Origin: Paenibacillus_AA sp045062745 | GTDB taxonomy: Bacteria; Bacillota; Bacilli; Paenibacillales; NBRC-103111 | DNA: 64,000 nucleotides | Reading direction: 5' to 3' | NCBI RefSeq assembly: GCF_045062745.1 | Contig: NZ_JBJGED010000001.1 | Coordinates: 186,001-250,000 of the forward strand | Shown: positions 34,443 through 43,310 of the stretch, piece after piece | Layout: each line of letters starts with the position of its first letter | Numbering within the stretch: the stretch's first letter is position 1 | Position numbers and translations under genes: made by a program | The notes under the pieces: generated by a model | Database searches by the model: none | What the model saw: only the letters and a program-made list of their open reading frames with translations | What the model was told of the DNA's origin: nothing

Positions 34443-37103
34443 TTACACCGTAAATTGATGGCGGCCGGGACCCACTATATGCTCCACCCGGGCAAACGAT
34501 GCCGTTCCGTCAGGCAGCGCGACGACCGCCGTCGTTTTCGCCGGAATTTCGATGTCGAAGTGGAGACGGTCTCCTTCCTTTCGCCATGCGGAGACGATCC
34601 GCCCTTTCGCCGTATCGACACAGGCTTCCACCCACTCCAACCCGTTCGGCACGTAGGGCCGGATGCCGATCTTGGCATAGCCGGGGGCCAGCGGTTGAAT
34701 GCCGCCCAGCCGCGTATAGAAGGAAGTACCAATACCCCCGAACATCGCGTGGTCGTGGGAGTGCATGCCGCCCTTGAAGCTCCACTGTTCCCACAAGGTT
34801 GTCGCTCCTTGCCCGATTTGCCAGCCGAAGCTCGGATAATCTTCCCGGGTCAGCAGAGTATAGGCCAGGTTGATATGCCCGTGATCGGCCAGGACGTCCA
34901 GTAAATAGCGAGTACCGTAAATGCCCGTGTCCAGATGGTTATCTTTGGCGGTGATAGCGGCGACCAAGCTGCTTACGGCTTGCATCACGTTATCTTCGGG
35001 CACGATGCCAAAAGCGAGTGGCATCACTTGCGCGGTTTGCGAGCCGCTGCCATACACCCCTCCGCCTTGATGGAAGCGCGCGTGGAAAGCGCGTTTGATC
35101 GCCGCCGCCAGCGCCGCGTAATGTCGGCGGTCCTCCGCCTGTCCCAGGACGCCGGCCGCCTCGGAGACCACCGCAGCTTGCCGGTAATACAAGGCTGTAT
35201 TCACAATGGCGACTTCGCGAAAATAATTTTCCCATCCGTCCTCGTTCGGCGCGCACCAGTCCCCGAAGCCTTCCTCCACGATGCCGCCCGGCCACTTGGC
35301 CAGCAAATGGTCGATGTACGATTTCATCGACTCGTAGTTGTCTTGCAGCACTTCCGTGTCCCCGTAATACCAATATAAATACCACGGGAGCGTCACCTTG
35401 TCCCCGCTCCAGTCCGGATTGCCCAGACTGTCCGCGATGTCGCCCAGCCATTTCCGATAGTAGAGGCGCATATCGAAGTTGTGGATGGCCGCTTCCTCGA
35501 CGGTCGCCGAATCCATCAAGCAAGGTGTCCGCTCGTCGCGCTGGCAGCAGTCGGTCGGGATGCTGACTAGGTTGTTCAAGAGCGACCAGCGGATGTTGCG
35601 CTGAATGCGGTTGAGCATCGCATCCGAGCTGGCGAAGCGGCCGATCTCCCGTACGTCTGCGTGAATCGGCACCGCCCACATCTCGATTGGCTCGAGTCCG
35701 CCACTCACCTCCACGTACTGGAAGCCGTGGTACGTGAAGCGCGGCTCGTAATTCTCGACCCCGCGGCCGGTCAGAATATAGACATCCGTTGCGTTTGCAC
35801 GCCGATTCGTCCACGGATCGATGTTTCCCGTCGCATCGATCAACTCGCTGTACTTTAGCGTTAGCTTACTGCCCGCCGCCCCCTCGACCCGCACATCTAC
35901 CCAGCCGGCGATGTTCTGGCCGAAGTCGTACACGAGGACGCCGTCGCGCGGGCGAAGGATGCGTACCGGCTCAAGCGGATCGAACTTCCTCACGGGAGGT
36001 TGCGCATTCGGCTGCAGCTCTCCTTCCGGAGGAACGGCGGCAATCGCAGGCAACCAGCCTTCGCCTTGGAAATCGTAGGTATCCCAGCCAAGCTGCTCCC
36101 TCCGGCCATCGAACGTCTCCCCATCGTAGATGTCGTTCGTCATAATCGGGCTATCGGTTGTCAGCCACGATTCGTCCGTTATGATTTGCTGCGAGGTGCC
36201 GTCGGCCAACTCGATGTCAAGCTGGAGGATCGCCGCTTTATCCCGCTTCCATTTCCAGCCCCACCGGGAGTAATTAAGATTATAGCCGTTCCCTAGCCAC
36301 AGCCCGATGGCGTTGCCCCCGAGCACCAGTGCGCTCGTCACGTCGTACGTATCGTATAGCATTATGCGGTCGTACGGCGTGTTGGCCGGAGCGAGCACGC
36401 GGTTGTCGACTTTGCGGCCGTTGATGCGCAGCTCGTACCAGCCGGCGGCATAGACGTGTGCGACCGCCTTGACGACGCCGGCAGGTATCGTAAACGTGCG
36501 GCGAAACAAGGGGCTGTCCACGGATACCGGCGACTCGCATACGGATACGGTGTTCTCGTCGAGCCGAAGGCCGATGCCGGGCGAATTGGCGCTGCTTGCG
36601 GTGAACTGAATGGCGGTCGGTTCATAGAACCGATTCACATATAAGGAGCGGCCGTCTTCGGCATATACACGCAACTCTTGATATACGGCGGTTTGTCCCG
36701 CATCGGTCTTGAAGCCTACCGTTCCGGGCCGGAGCTCGATGTCGCTGGCCGTCAACGCTTGCCGCCCGTTCAGGTAAACGCGCACCGTATCGGCGCTCTG
36801 CACGATCGCCACGGCGACATTCGCGGGCTGCCCTTCGAGCTCCGGCGCCGGCGCCTTCCCCCATTCCCGGCGGACGCCGCCTTCGACCGCATAAAGCGAA
36901 ACCGTACGCTCTTCCGCATCCAGCGCACAGCCGATGTAATCGCTCTCATCCCGGACGCCGAAGAGGACGTTTGCGCCGCGGGTTTCCACGGTGATCTTAA
37001 CTTCGACACTGTACCGACTCCAGCTTTTGTGATGCGTGGTCGGCTTCGTGATCCACTGCGCCTTCCATCCACCGAAGCCCGCATTTTCCGTATTTAACGA
37101 CAA
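34443..37103 (-). CDS. GH78 alpha-L-rhamnosidase-like glycosidase
   Basis: 886 residues from a TTG at 37103, chosen for AGGAGGG nine bases upstream. The ATG at 37184 has no binding site. Domains: an N-terminal Bac_rhamnosid_N-type beta region with AGWYELRINGRKV near 240, a concanavalin-like DFGQNIAGWV near 400, then the (alpha/alpha)6 catalytic domain with PTDCCQRDERTPC near 515-527 carrying the acid Glu, and WEQWSF near 770. The usual WxGD after RDER is replaced by CLMD, a variant. No signal peptide, so an intracellular enzyme. Confidence 0.85.
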   Translation of the reverse strand: MSLNTENAGFGGWKAQWITKPTTHHKSWSRYSVEVKITVETRGANVLFGVRDESDYIGCALDAEERTVSLYAVEGGVRREWGKAPAPELEGQPANVAVAIVQSADTVRVYLNGRQALTASDIELRPGTVGFKTDAGQTAVYQELRVYAEDGRSLYVNRFYEPTAIQFTASSANSPGIGLRLDENTVSVCESPVSVDSPLFRRTFTIPAGVVKAVAHVYAAGWYELRINGRKVDNRVLAPANTPYDRIMLYDTYDVTSALVLGGNAIGLWLGNGYNLNYSRWGWKWKRDKAAILQLDIELADGTSQQIITDESWLTTDSPIMTNDIYDGETFDGRREQLGWDTYDFQGEGWLPAIAAVPPEGELQPNAQPPVRKFDPLEPVRILRPRDGVLVYDFGQNIAGWVDVRVEGAAGSKLTLKYSELIDATGNIDPWTNRRANATDVYILTGRGVENYEPRFTYHGFQYVEVSGGLEPIEMWAVPIHADVREIGRFASSDAMLNRIQRNIRWSLLNNLVSIPTDCCQRDERTPCLMDSATVEEAAIHNFDMRLYYRKWLGDIADSLGNPDWSGDKVTLPWYLYWYYGDTEVLQDNYESMKSYIDHLLAKWPGGIVEEGFGDWCAPNEDGWENYFREVAIVNTALYYRQAAVVSEAAGVLGQAEDRRHYAALAAAIKRAFHARFHQGGGVYGSGSQTAQVMPLAFGIVPEDNVMQAVSSLVAAITAKDNHLDTGIYGTRYLLDVLADHGHINLAYTLLTREDYPSFGWQIGQGATTLWEQWSFKGGMHSHDHAMFGGIGTSFYTRLGGIQPLAPGYAKIGIRPYVPNGLEWVEACVDTAKGRIVSAWRKEGDRLHFDIEIPAKTTAVVALPDGTASFARVEHIVGPGRHQFTV

Positions 37104-37305
37104 GGCAGTGATCCCTCCTGAACGTTCCGTTTCGATAGAGATGTAAATATAGGCCCTATAAAAAATATTATAGTTGCTTGCCATTCGGTATCATATCGCG
37201 TGATTTTTACATTATGTTCGTTTTTTTGATCTTGGCTTACCGCTTATGCACTCTAAACGTGACAGTCGTACCTTGACCGGAGCGCTCGTGCGCTCCAGCA
37301 GCAGG

Positions 37306-37333
37306 AAAAACCCTCCGATTGGGAGGGTTTTTC
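37306..37333. terminator. bidirectional terminator
   Basis: AAAAACCCTCC/GGGAGGGTTTTT with loop GATT. It ends the minus-strand hydrolase operon at 37377. A second small stem GGAGCGC/GCGCTCC lies at 37279-37296. Confidence 0.88.
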
Positions 37334-37376
37334 GAATGCGGCGAGCCGGTTTAAAATTATCATTTTACGATTGTTA

Positions 37377-38285
37377 TTATTTCAGAAAATCCTCCAGCAG
37401 CATTAGCACATCTTGATACCGCATCACAGGCAGGAAGTGGTCGCTATTCGGGACAACCGCCAATGACCCTTTTGGGAGCAGCCGATATGTATCGAGGAGA
37501 TGGTTCAAATCGACAGTATCGTGATCGCCGGCCATGACCATGAACGGAACTTGGATATCGCGAAGCCGGTCGGCTGAAATTCCTTGGTAGGCTATTCCCA
37601 TTTCGCGAACCTTGACGACAACTTCGGACCACTGCTCGGGCTTCGGCGCCAGTTTATCGTAAGGCTCCTTGAGTGCGGGGGGCGCGAAATCGTCCGGAAT
37701 GCTCACGAAGCCATTGTAGCCCTCAGGGGTAAAGGCGGTTATGATCGGTCCGAAATTCGCGCCGGTAACGGCAACCTTGTCCACGATTTCAGGGTGACGG
37801 ACCGCAATCTGGCTTGCGATATTGCCGCCCATGCTCCAGCCGAAGAAATCCGCTTTTTCGACACCTATCTGTTCAAGCAGTGCCGCCGTATCGTCTGCCA
37901 TCTGCTGATAGCTCAGCGGACGGTCAATATCCGCCGTTCGGCCGTGACCTTGTTGCTCAATAGCGATGATAGTGCGAGTTTTGGCAAGCTCCGGGATCAA
38001 CTGACCGAACGAACTGTCCAAGTTCATAAATGCACCGTGGAGGAGTACAAGGGGCGTTCCTTTATTTCTTTTACCATATACTTCGTAATACATGTGCAGA
38101 CCGTTTACATCCGCATAACCGCTATGTTTCATTACCGTTTTGTTGGATGGATGATTCGCCGGCTCCGCGCCGATCTGGGTTGGAAGCCTGAATTGGAGTG
38201 CGATAATCGCGACAGCGACGAGCAGGGCTAGCATGAATTTTTTGGTTAAACGCGCCTGCGGTTTATGATGGTTAACATGGTTCAT
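37377..38285 (-). CDS. membrane-anchored alpha/beta hydrolase
   Basis: 302 residues. Residues about 17-32 (FMLALLVAVAIIALQF) form an N-terminal membrane anchor or signal peptide. The hydrolase domain follows with LLHGAFMN near 82, the nucleophile elbow FFGWSMGGNIA near 150, the acid in MAGDHDTVD near 255, and the His in NSDHFLPV near 280. The ATG at 38285 has AAGGAG upstream. Two TAA stops are in tandem. It is 39 bases downstream of the reductase gene, probably in the same operon. Confidence 0.87.
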   Translation of the reverse strand: MNHVNHHKPQARLTKKFMLALLVAVAIIALQFRLPTQIGAEPANHPSNKTVMKHSGYADVNGLHMYYEVYGKRNKGTPLVLLHGAFMNLDSSFGQLIPELAKTRTIIAIEQQGHGRTADIDRPLSYQQMADDTAALLEQIGVEKADFFGWSMGGNIASQIAVRHPEIVDKVAVTGANFGPIITAFTPEGYNGFVSIPDDFAPPALKEPYDKLAPKPEQWSEVVVKVREMGIAYQGISADRLRDIQVPFMVMAGDHDTVDLNHLLDTYRLLPKGSLAVVPNSDHFLPVMRYQDVLMLLEDFLK

Positions 38286-38324
38286 GGAAGGTCTCCTTCG
38301 CATTCATATGGTTGTATGCCAATC

Positions 38325-38903
38325 TTATTTGACTACCTCGTAACGCAGCCTTATGGAACCGCTAGTTTCATAATGTTGGGTACGGATAAGCTTCAGGTCG
38401 TTTCTTGCGGCAATGCTATCCAAGTATTTTTTGCCGCTCCCGAGTACGACAGGGTGGATGATCATATTGATTTCGTCCAGTAACCCGGCATTCAGTAAAC
38501 TCTGTACAAGACCGGCGCTTGCCGGCACGATGATATCACCTTCGATATGGCTCTTAAGCTCGGCTGCGCTCCGGCTCAAATCTCCGGCAAGCAGCGAGAT
38601 CTTGTCGCCGTAGTCGCCCCAGTGCACTTCCGTAAACTCCGGATTGCGCGTGGCCACATACTTGGGAGTTTTGTTCATGGCATCGGCAAAGTCCCCCTCC
38701 TGGAACGGCCAAAAGCCCGCAAAGCCTTCGTACGTAACCCGCCCCATCAAGATCGCGCCGGCTTTCTGGAACATAACCAGATTGTCGCCGACGGAGTCCA
38801 TAATTCCGGGCATCGCCCAGCTTACCATGTTATTTTCATCACCTTGCGGACCTGTAAAAACACCATCCAGCGTGCAGCTTACCGAAGCAATAAGGTTTCC
38901 CAT
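38325..38903 (-). CDS. dihydrofolate-reductase-family protein (RibD C-terminal type)
   Basis: 192 residues, the usual length. It begins MGNLIASVSCTLDGVF, has the nucleotide-binding patch GAILMGRVTYEGFAGFWP near 50-67, and the conserved end VHP..LGSGKKYLD near 150-160. These are NADPH-dependent reductases of pterin-like or other substrates; the true substrate is unknown. GAGGAG precedes the ATG. Confidence 0.9.
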   Translation of the reverse strand: MGNLIASVSCTLDGVFTGPQGDENNMVSWAMPGIMDSVGDNLVMFQKAGAILMGRVTYEGFAGFWPFQEGDFADAMNKTPKYVATRNPEFTEVHWGDYGDKISLLAGDLSRSAAELKSHIEGDIIVPASAGLVQSLLNAGLLDEINMIIHPVVLGSGKKYLDSIAARNDLKLIRTQHYETSGSIRLRYEVVK

Positions 38904-39044
38904 CTATATCTCCTCGTTTCTTATTGGTTGGATTGACTTTTATTTGTCATATGATATATTTGCTTTACAGTTACGAACCTCATGGAGCTTCCGGCCGCGA
39001 GACATTCCCCAATGACAGGCGGCGGGAGGCTACGGAGGTTTTTT

Positions 39045-39545
39045 TTACTTGAAATCAGCCAGACTTGCCGCCAGCTTATCCAGCGACTGCTCCATTCCCA
39101 TGATGGCATATTTCATCATCTCTCCAACCGTCCAACCGTACTCCGTAATCTTGAGCTCCGTCTTAGCTCCGTTGGCGATGAACTCGATCACAAACTCGAC
39201 ATTCGCCGGGAAATCCGCCGGGACACCCGCCTGAACCGGGTCGATGGCGTTTCCTTCACGGTCGGACAAATATTGATTGAATTCAAGCCGCTCCATCGGC
39301 ACTATTTTCTTATAAATGCCCGCCGAGTACGACTCCAAGCCGCCGTGCGAGTCCGGTGCGCGCATGCAGAACACATATTTCCCGCCTTCACGAAAATCGA
39401 TTTCACATCGGGGCGACGTATAGTACGTGGGACCCCACCATTTCATAACCAGCTTCGGGTCGGTCCACGCCTTCCACACGAGGTTCACCGGATAATCGTA
39501 CTCGCGCGTAATGACGATGTCTTGCTTGTTGGAACTTGCATTCAT
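39045..39545 (-). CDS. SRPBCC / AHSA1-family protein
   Basis: 166 residues. The opening TREYDYPVNLVWKAWTDPK and WWGPTYYTSPRCEIDFREGG near 35-55 are typical of AHSA1-like START folds that bind hydrophobic ligands. The ATG at 39545 has TAGGAG upstream. It begins 12 bases after an ArsR regulator gene, a very common ArsR-AHSA1 pair. Confidence 0.92.
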   Translation of the reverse strand: MNASSNKQDIVITREYDYPVNLVWKAWTDPKLVMKWWGPTYYTSPRCEIDFREGGKYVFCMRAPDSHGGLESYSAGIYKKIVPMERLEFNQYLSDREGNAIDPVQAGVPADFPANVEFVIEFIANGAKTELKITEYGWTVGEMMKYAIMGMEQSLDKLAASLADFK

Positions 39546-39557
39546 CGGATATCGCTC

Positions 39558-39896
39558 CTATTCCTTCTGATTTTTTTTCAGCTTTTCCATCTCGGCTTTC
39601 AGGACGGCGTCCAGCGCATTCAGCCGGCTGCTCCAGCGCCGTTTCATGTTATGCAGCCAGTCTTCCAGCTCGCCCAAGGCTTCGGTGTCAATCCGATATA
39701 TGCGCTGCTGCGCTCTCTTCTCCACGTACACCAGGTTCGCTTCCCGAAGGATCTTCAGATGCTGGGAAACCGCCTGGGCGCTGATCTGGAATTGACTGTG
39801 AATTTCCGATGCGGGGTATCCGTCATGGTCCGCCAGCATCTCCAATATTTTTCGTCTAGTCGGATCTGCCAAAGCTGAAAATATATCTACAGGCAT
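39558..39896 (-). CDS. ArsR-family transcriptional regulator
   Basis: 112 residues. A winged helix-turn-helix is visible in FSALADPTRRKILEML near 5-20 and ISAQAVSQHLKILREANLV near 37-56. It has no arsenic-type Cys pair and is of the SdpR-like class that works with AHSA1 proteins. The frame is open to 39950, but the ATG at 39896 has AAGGAGGAG ten bases upstream. It probably represses its own operon. Confidence 0.9.
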   Translation of the reverse strand: MPVDIFSALADPTRRKILEMLADHDGYPASEIHSQFQISAQAVSQHLKILREANLVYVEKRAQQRIYRIDTEALGELEDWLHNMKRRWSSRLNALDAVLKAEMEKLKKNQKE

Positions 39897-39971
39897 ATAT
39901 CGTTGTTCTCCTCCTTTCCTTTCCGTTGTTCGTTCTGTAGCACGGTCCATTGATGTCTTCGTATGTCTGTA

Positions 39972-39999
39972 GTTTTATAATACATCATTTGTTTTATAA
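39972..39999 (-). promoter_or_regulatory. direct repeats in front of the arsR operon
   Basis: GTTTTATAA occurs at 39972-39980 and again at 39991-39999, 19 bp apart. The inner copy gives a TATTAT-like -10 on the minus strand. The repeats are a candidate operator for the ArsR protein. Confidence 0.4.
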
Positions 40000-40012
40000 A
40001 GTAAAGCCTTAA

Positions 40013-40124
40013 TTAAGGAATAAATTGATAATGCGAAAACCCGGCATACAAGGCAGCGGCAGCCGCGCCGAAAACGATAGTTTTGAGCAGAAGACAGAGC
40101 GCGAACGGCACGGAAATGGAAGCT
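40013..40124 (-). pseudogene. possible membrane-protein remnant
   Basis: A minus-strand frame without a start codon reads SISVPFALCLLLKTIVFGAA then ALYAGFSHYQFIP and a stop at 40015-40013. It is strongly hydrophobic. It may be the end of a lost gene that followed SCO. Confidence 0.25.
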
Positions 40125-40156
40125 TTGGTGTTTGGTGAAAAGATTTGGTGAAAAGA
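40124..40156. repeat. 13-bp tandem duplication
   Basis: TTTGGTGAAAAGA occurs at 40131-40143 and 40144-40156, and a partial TTTGGTG copy precedes them at 40124-40130. Confidence 0.8.
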
Positions 40157-40180
40157 GGCTACCGACTCAAGCCGGCAGCC
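40157..40180 (-). terminator. possible terminator of the SCO gene
   Basis: On the minus strand GGCTGCCGG pairs with mismatches to CGGTAGCC and is followed by TCTTTT. It lies about 105 bases past the SCO stop. Confidence 0.5.
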
Positions 40181-40285
40181 TTGTTGGCCCTCGCAATCTA
40201 GTCACAATCGGCAATGTGAATAAGTTCTTGTCAAAAGCAAAGACAATTACTTGTTCCCATGCACTTTCTCTCCTCTTTATGGACA

Positions 40286-40870
40286 TTACTTGGATAACGC
40301 TTTGATGTCTTTTTTAATCTGATCATAAGGCGGCATTTTGCCGTCATAGTAGGAAACAACCGTTCCAGTCTTGTCAACCAGATAGAACGAGGTTCCGTGA
40401 ATGACCTGATCTGAGCGTGTGTCCCGCACGATCGCCATTTTGAAATTATCTTTGGCGTAGCGTCGCATATCCTCAAAGGAATATCCCGTCAATGCGTGCC
40501 AGTTTGCGAAGTCCGCGTCAAACTTGCCGAGATACGTTTTCAGCACATCGGGGCGATCTTTTTCGGGATCGACAGAGAACGTTACGAGTTCAGCCTCAAT
40601 GCCGGCGGATTTCAATTCCTTTTGCAATTGTGCCATATTGGCGGTGAGACCGGGGCACACAGTCGTGCAAGTCGTAAAAATAAAGTTCGCCACCCAAACC
40701 GTATCGCTCAAATCCTCTAGCGCGATTGGGTTTCCGGACTGATTCGTATACCGGAACGATTCCAGTTTGGAGTTCATTTTACTCGACTGGCCTTCGGTGC
40801 AGGCGGCAAGTAGGAACAAGAATGCAAACAGTAACGACAGGGCAGGCAAATATCTGCTTCTTCTAACCAA
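40286..40870 (-). CDS. SCO family copper chaperone lipoprotein
   Basis: 194 residues. A thioredoxin-like protein that carries copper or reduces thiols for cytochrome oxidase assembly on the outer membrane face. The signal peptide ends in a lipobox LLAAC (Cys 24). The copper-binding CxxxC is in TTCTTVCPG near residues 66-72 and the distal His in QVIHGTSF near 155. The start is a TTG with AAAGGAGAG seven bases upstream. No oxidase genes are nearby; its partners here are a c-type cytochrome and a multicopper oxidase. It follows a NarL-type two-component gene pair. Confidence 0.93.
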   Translation of the reverse strand: MVRRSRYLPALSLLFAFLFLLAACTEGQSSKMNSKLESFRYTNQSGNPIALEDLSDTVWVANFIFTTCTTVCPGLTANMAQLQKELKSAGIEAELVTFSVDPEKDRPDVLKTYLGKFDADFANWHALTGYSFEDMRRYAKDNFKMAIVRDTRSDQVIHGTSFYLVDKTGTVVSYYDGKMPPYDQIKKDIKALSK

Positions 40871-40927
40871 ATGTTTTCTCTCCTTTCACATTTTTTTGAT
40901 TCCGAGAGTACCTGTAGAGGGAGGATT

Positions 40928-41599
40928 TCATTTTTGTGCGCCGTCGTCTGAAAAAGACTGCGAAACCCATCCTTGTTCATAAGCAAACCTCGCCAATTGC
41001 ACGCGATTCTCCATATGAAGCTTCTGCATAATGTTTTTCAAGTGATTTTTCACGGTATGTTCCGATATGGCGAGCTTCAGCGATATGTCCCGATTGCTCC
41101 TTCCGCTGGCGACGCATTCCAGAATGTCTTTTTCCCTTCCTGTAAGCTGTGTATCTCGTCTAGCCAACTTTTTGCGCGAGAACTCCTGCAGCAGCCGCAG
41201 CGCGAACTCTCTTGACATGGGGACCTCATCGACCGCAACCGCCCGCAAATACTGAAGCCACGAAGACGGGGTGAGGTTTTTCAACAAGTAGCCCTGGGCA
41301 CCTCTTTTCAACGCCTCGAATAAGTACGTGATCTCGTCTGATACGGTGACGATGATAATTTTGGCATACGGGTAACGTTCCTTGATCTGTTTGGTCGCTT
41401 CAAGCCCGTCCATCTCCGGCATGTTAATATCCATTAGAACAAGACCCGGCATTAGCTGATCCATCAGTTCGACGGCTTCCGCCCCGTTCCGCCCCTCGCC
41501 CACGATCTCGAATCCCGCATCCATATTAAGGATGGTTTTCATGCCTTCCCGCGCATGCTCATGATCATCCACGATCAATATCCGAAACGGCCGGTTCAC
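40928..41599 (-). CDS. NarL/FixJ-family response regulator
   Basis: 223 residues. The receiver domain has DDHEH (residues 10-14), the phosphorylated Asp in VLMDINMPEMDG near 56, and Lys in LLKNLTP near 107. The LuxR-type helix-turn-helix is LTGREKDILECVASG then IAISEHTVKNHLKNIM (as LAISEHTVKNHL) near 150-195. GTG start with GAAGGTGA upstream. It overlaps the kinase gene by 35 bases. It may control the adjacent SCO gene and the ABC importer. Confidence 0.93.
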   Translation of the reverse strand: MNRPFRILIVDDHEHAREGMKTILNMDAGFEIVGEGRNGAEAVELMDQLMPGLVLMDINMPEMDGLEATKQIKERYPYAKIIIVTVSDEITYLFEALKRGAQGYLLKNLTPSSWLQYLRAVAVDEVPMSREFALRLLQEFSRKKLARRDTQLTGREKDILECVASGRSNRDISLKLAISEHTVKNHLKNIMQKLHMENRVQLARFAYEQGWVSQSFSDDGAQK

Positions 41600-42434
41600 G
41601 AGGCTTCACCTTCCCTTCTTTGCGAAGCATGATTACCGTATATTTGTCTTGTCGACCAAGGTGCAGTTGCCAATTCATTTCTTCAGAACGTTCTTTCACG
41701 ATCCTTAAACCAAACCGGTCCTTGTGGCGAAACGGATCTCCATCGAATCCGATGCCGTCGTCTTGGATCCTGCAAAACCAGCCTTCGCCCTCCGCTTTGC
41801 ACTTGACCTGAACTCGTGAAGCCGCAGCGTGCTTTCTTACATTGAGCAGCGCTTCGCGCACAAAGGCGGAGAGTTCCACTTTTTCCTTCGAGGTCAGCTT
41901 GTCTTCCCCTAACGTCCAATCCATCTCGACGGTCAGTCCGGTTTCTGCCTTAAAATCATGCAGCATATTTTGAATGGTTTCGAACCAAGGTAGCGATGGG
42001 AGTTTGGACGGAAATCGCAAGTTGGCAATCGCCTGACGAACATATTGATTGACTTGGTGCACGGTCTTTTGGAGGCCCAATAGGCCTAGATTGTCTTGAG
42101 CTTCACCTGCCAGCTTCATTTGGTCCACCTTGACGGACAGTAGGAAGAGCGATTGAGCAATTCCGTCGTGCAGCTCTTGGGCGATGCGCTCCCGCTCTTC
42201 CAAAGCGGCTTTATGCGCTCTTTCGCGGTTCAATTCTTCCTGCACGGCTTCCATGATGGAAAACAATTTCACCAGAAACGTTACAGTCACGGCGAATACG
42301 ATTACCGGAGCGAGCCAATTGCCTAATTCCATGGAGATATACGGCAAGAGGAACTCATGCCGGACATATTCCCACAAGCCGATTGTGATGGTGGGGATTA
42401 CAAGGATGAGCCACTTGATTTGACGATAAGACAA
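41565..42434 (-). CDS. NarL-type sensor histidine kinase (HisKA_3)
   Basis: 289 residues. Two N-terminal membrane helices (WLILVIPTITIGLWEYV and LAPVIVFAVTVTFLVKLF) leave almost no extracellular loop, so it probably senses in the membrane. The phospho-acceptor box is ERERIAQELHDGIAQSLF near 82-99. The ATPase domain shows NVRKHA near 200 and DDGIGFDGD near 225. A TTG at 42434 has AAGGAGG eight bases upstream; the GTG at 42440 is too close to it. The gene overlaps that of its response regulator. Confidence 0.92.
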   Translation of the reverse strand: MSYRQIKWLILVIPTITIGLWEYVRHEFLLPYISMELGNWLAPVIVFAVTVTFLVKLFSIMEAVQEELNRERAHKAALEERERIAQELHDGIAQSLFLLSVKVDQMKLAGEAQDNLGLLGLQKTVHQVNQYVRQAIANLRFPSKLPSLPWFETIQNMLHDFKAETGLTVEMDWTLGEDKLTSKEKVELSAFVREALLNVRKHAAASRVQVKCKAEGEGWFCRIQDDGIGFDGDPFRHKDRFGLRIVKERSEEMNWQLHLGRQDKYTVIMLRKEGKVKPREPAVSDIDRG

Positions 42435-42527
42435 GCCCACCCCCTCCTTTCTCTAACAATTCATCCACTGTCATCATTGCGCACTTGCCAGTTGTACTCG
42501 AACAATTTCAACATCGAGCGCATTCTC

Positions 42528-43310
42528 CTAATTCCGCAATAGTTTCATCCTTTTAATCACGGGACAACCACTTTCTACTTCCTGTTCTACGAAGGCGTCC
42601 ACCTGAAATACGTCCCGCAGCATCTTCGGGCAAATCACGTCGATAGGCTTTCCCTGGGCGTATATGGCGCCTCGTCTCATAACTGTAATGCGATCGGAAA
42701 ATGCCGCGGCATGATTCAATTCGTGCAGCACCATAATGACCGTCATTTGCTCGACACGATTCAAATGGACGACTAGTTCCATAATTTCGAGTTGATGACA
42801 AATATCCAAATAGGTTGTCGGCTCGTCCAACAGCAGCACCTTGGGTTGCTGGGCGACCGCCATGGCGATGCGGGCCCGTTGGCGCTCCCCGCCCGACAAT
42901 TCCTGCACGCTTCTGGTCGAGAAGGCGCTCATCCCAGTTAACTGAAGCGCCCAATCGACTACTTGGCGATCGCCTCCGTCCAGCCTCTGCATGAAACCTT
43001 TGTGCGGAAAACGTCCGTATGAAACAAGATCATAAACGCTAATATCCGTCAACCGTTCCTGGGACTGCGCAAGCATGGCCATCTGCCGCGCGAACGGCTT
43101 CGTCCCCCATGCCCTGACATCTTTCCCGTCCACGTAAACAACTCCATGCTCCCCTTGCAGCTGACGGGAGAGTACCTTCAACAACGTGCTTTTCCCACAG
43201 CCGTTCGGACCGAGAATGCTGTGTACGAGTCCCGGTTCGAACCCGATGCTCACATCGTCCATCACTTTATTTCCGTAATACCGGACAACGAGGCGCTCTG
43301 CGTGAATCAT
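42528..43310 (-). CDS. ABC transporter ATP-binding protein, FecE type (iron chelate/heme/cobalamin)
   Basis: 260 residues. Walker A is GPNGCGKST near 34, the signature is LSGGERQRARIA near 140, Walker B is VLLLDEPTTYLD near 160, and the H-loop is VLHELNHA near 196. It matches the ATPases of the FecCDE/BtuD class. The start overlaps the permease stop by ATGA. It powers uptake with the permease and lipoprotein encoded just upstream. GC-neutral, unremarkable codon use. Confidence 0.94.
   Translation of the reverse strand: MIHAERLVVRYYGNKVMDDVSIGFEPGLVHSILGPNGCGKSTLLKVLSRQLQGEHGVVYVDGKDVRAWGTKPFARQMAMLAQSQERLTDISVYDLVSYGRFPHKGFMQRLDGGDRQVVDWALQLTGMSAFSTRSVQELSGGERQRARIAMAVAQQPKVLLLDEPTTYLDICHQLEIMELVVHLNRVEQMTVIMVLHELNHAAAFSDRITVMRRGAIYAQGKPIDVICPKMLRDVFQVDAFVEQEVESGCPVIKRMKLLRN

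Noticed and set aside
40198..40260. Nine-codon frame with a strong ribosome binding site after SCO, followed by TGA and ten more codons
   Set aside because: Too short to support as a gene, and there is no evidence for selenocysteine or readthrough; likely a relic.
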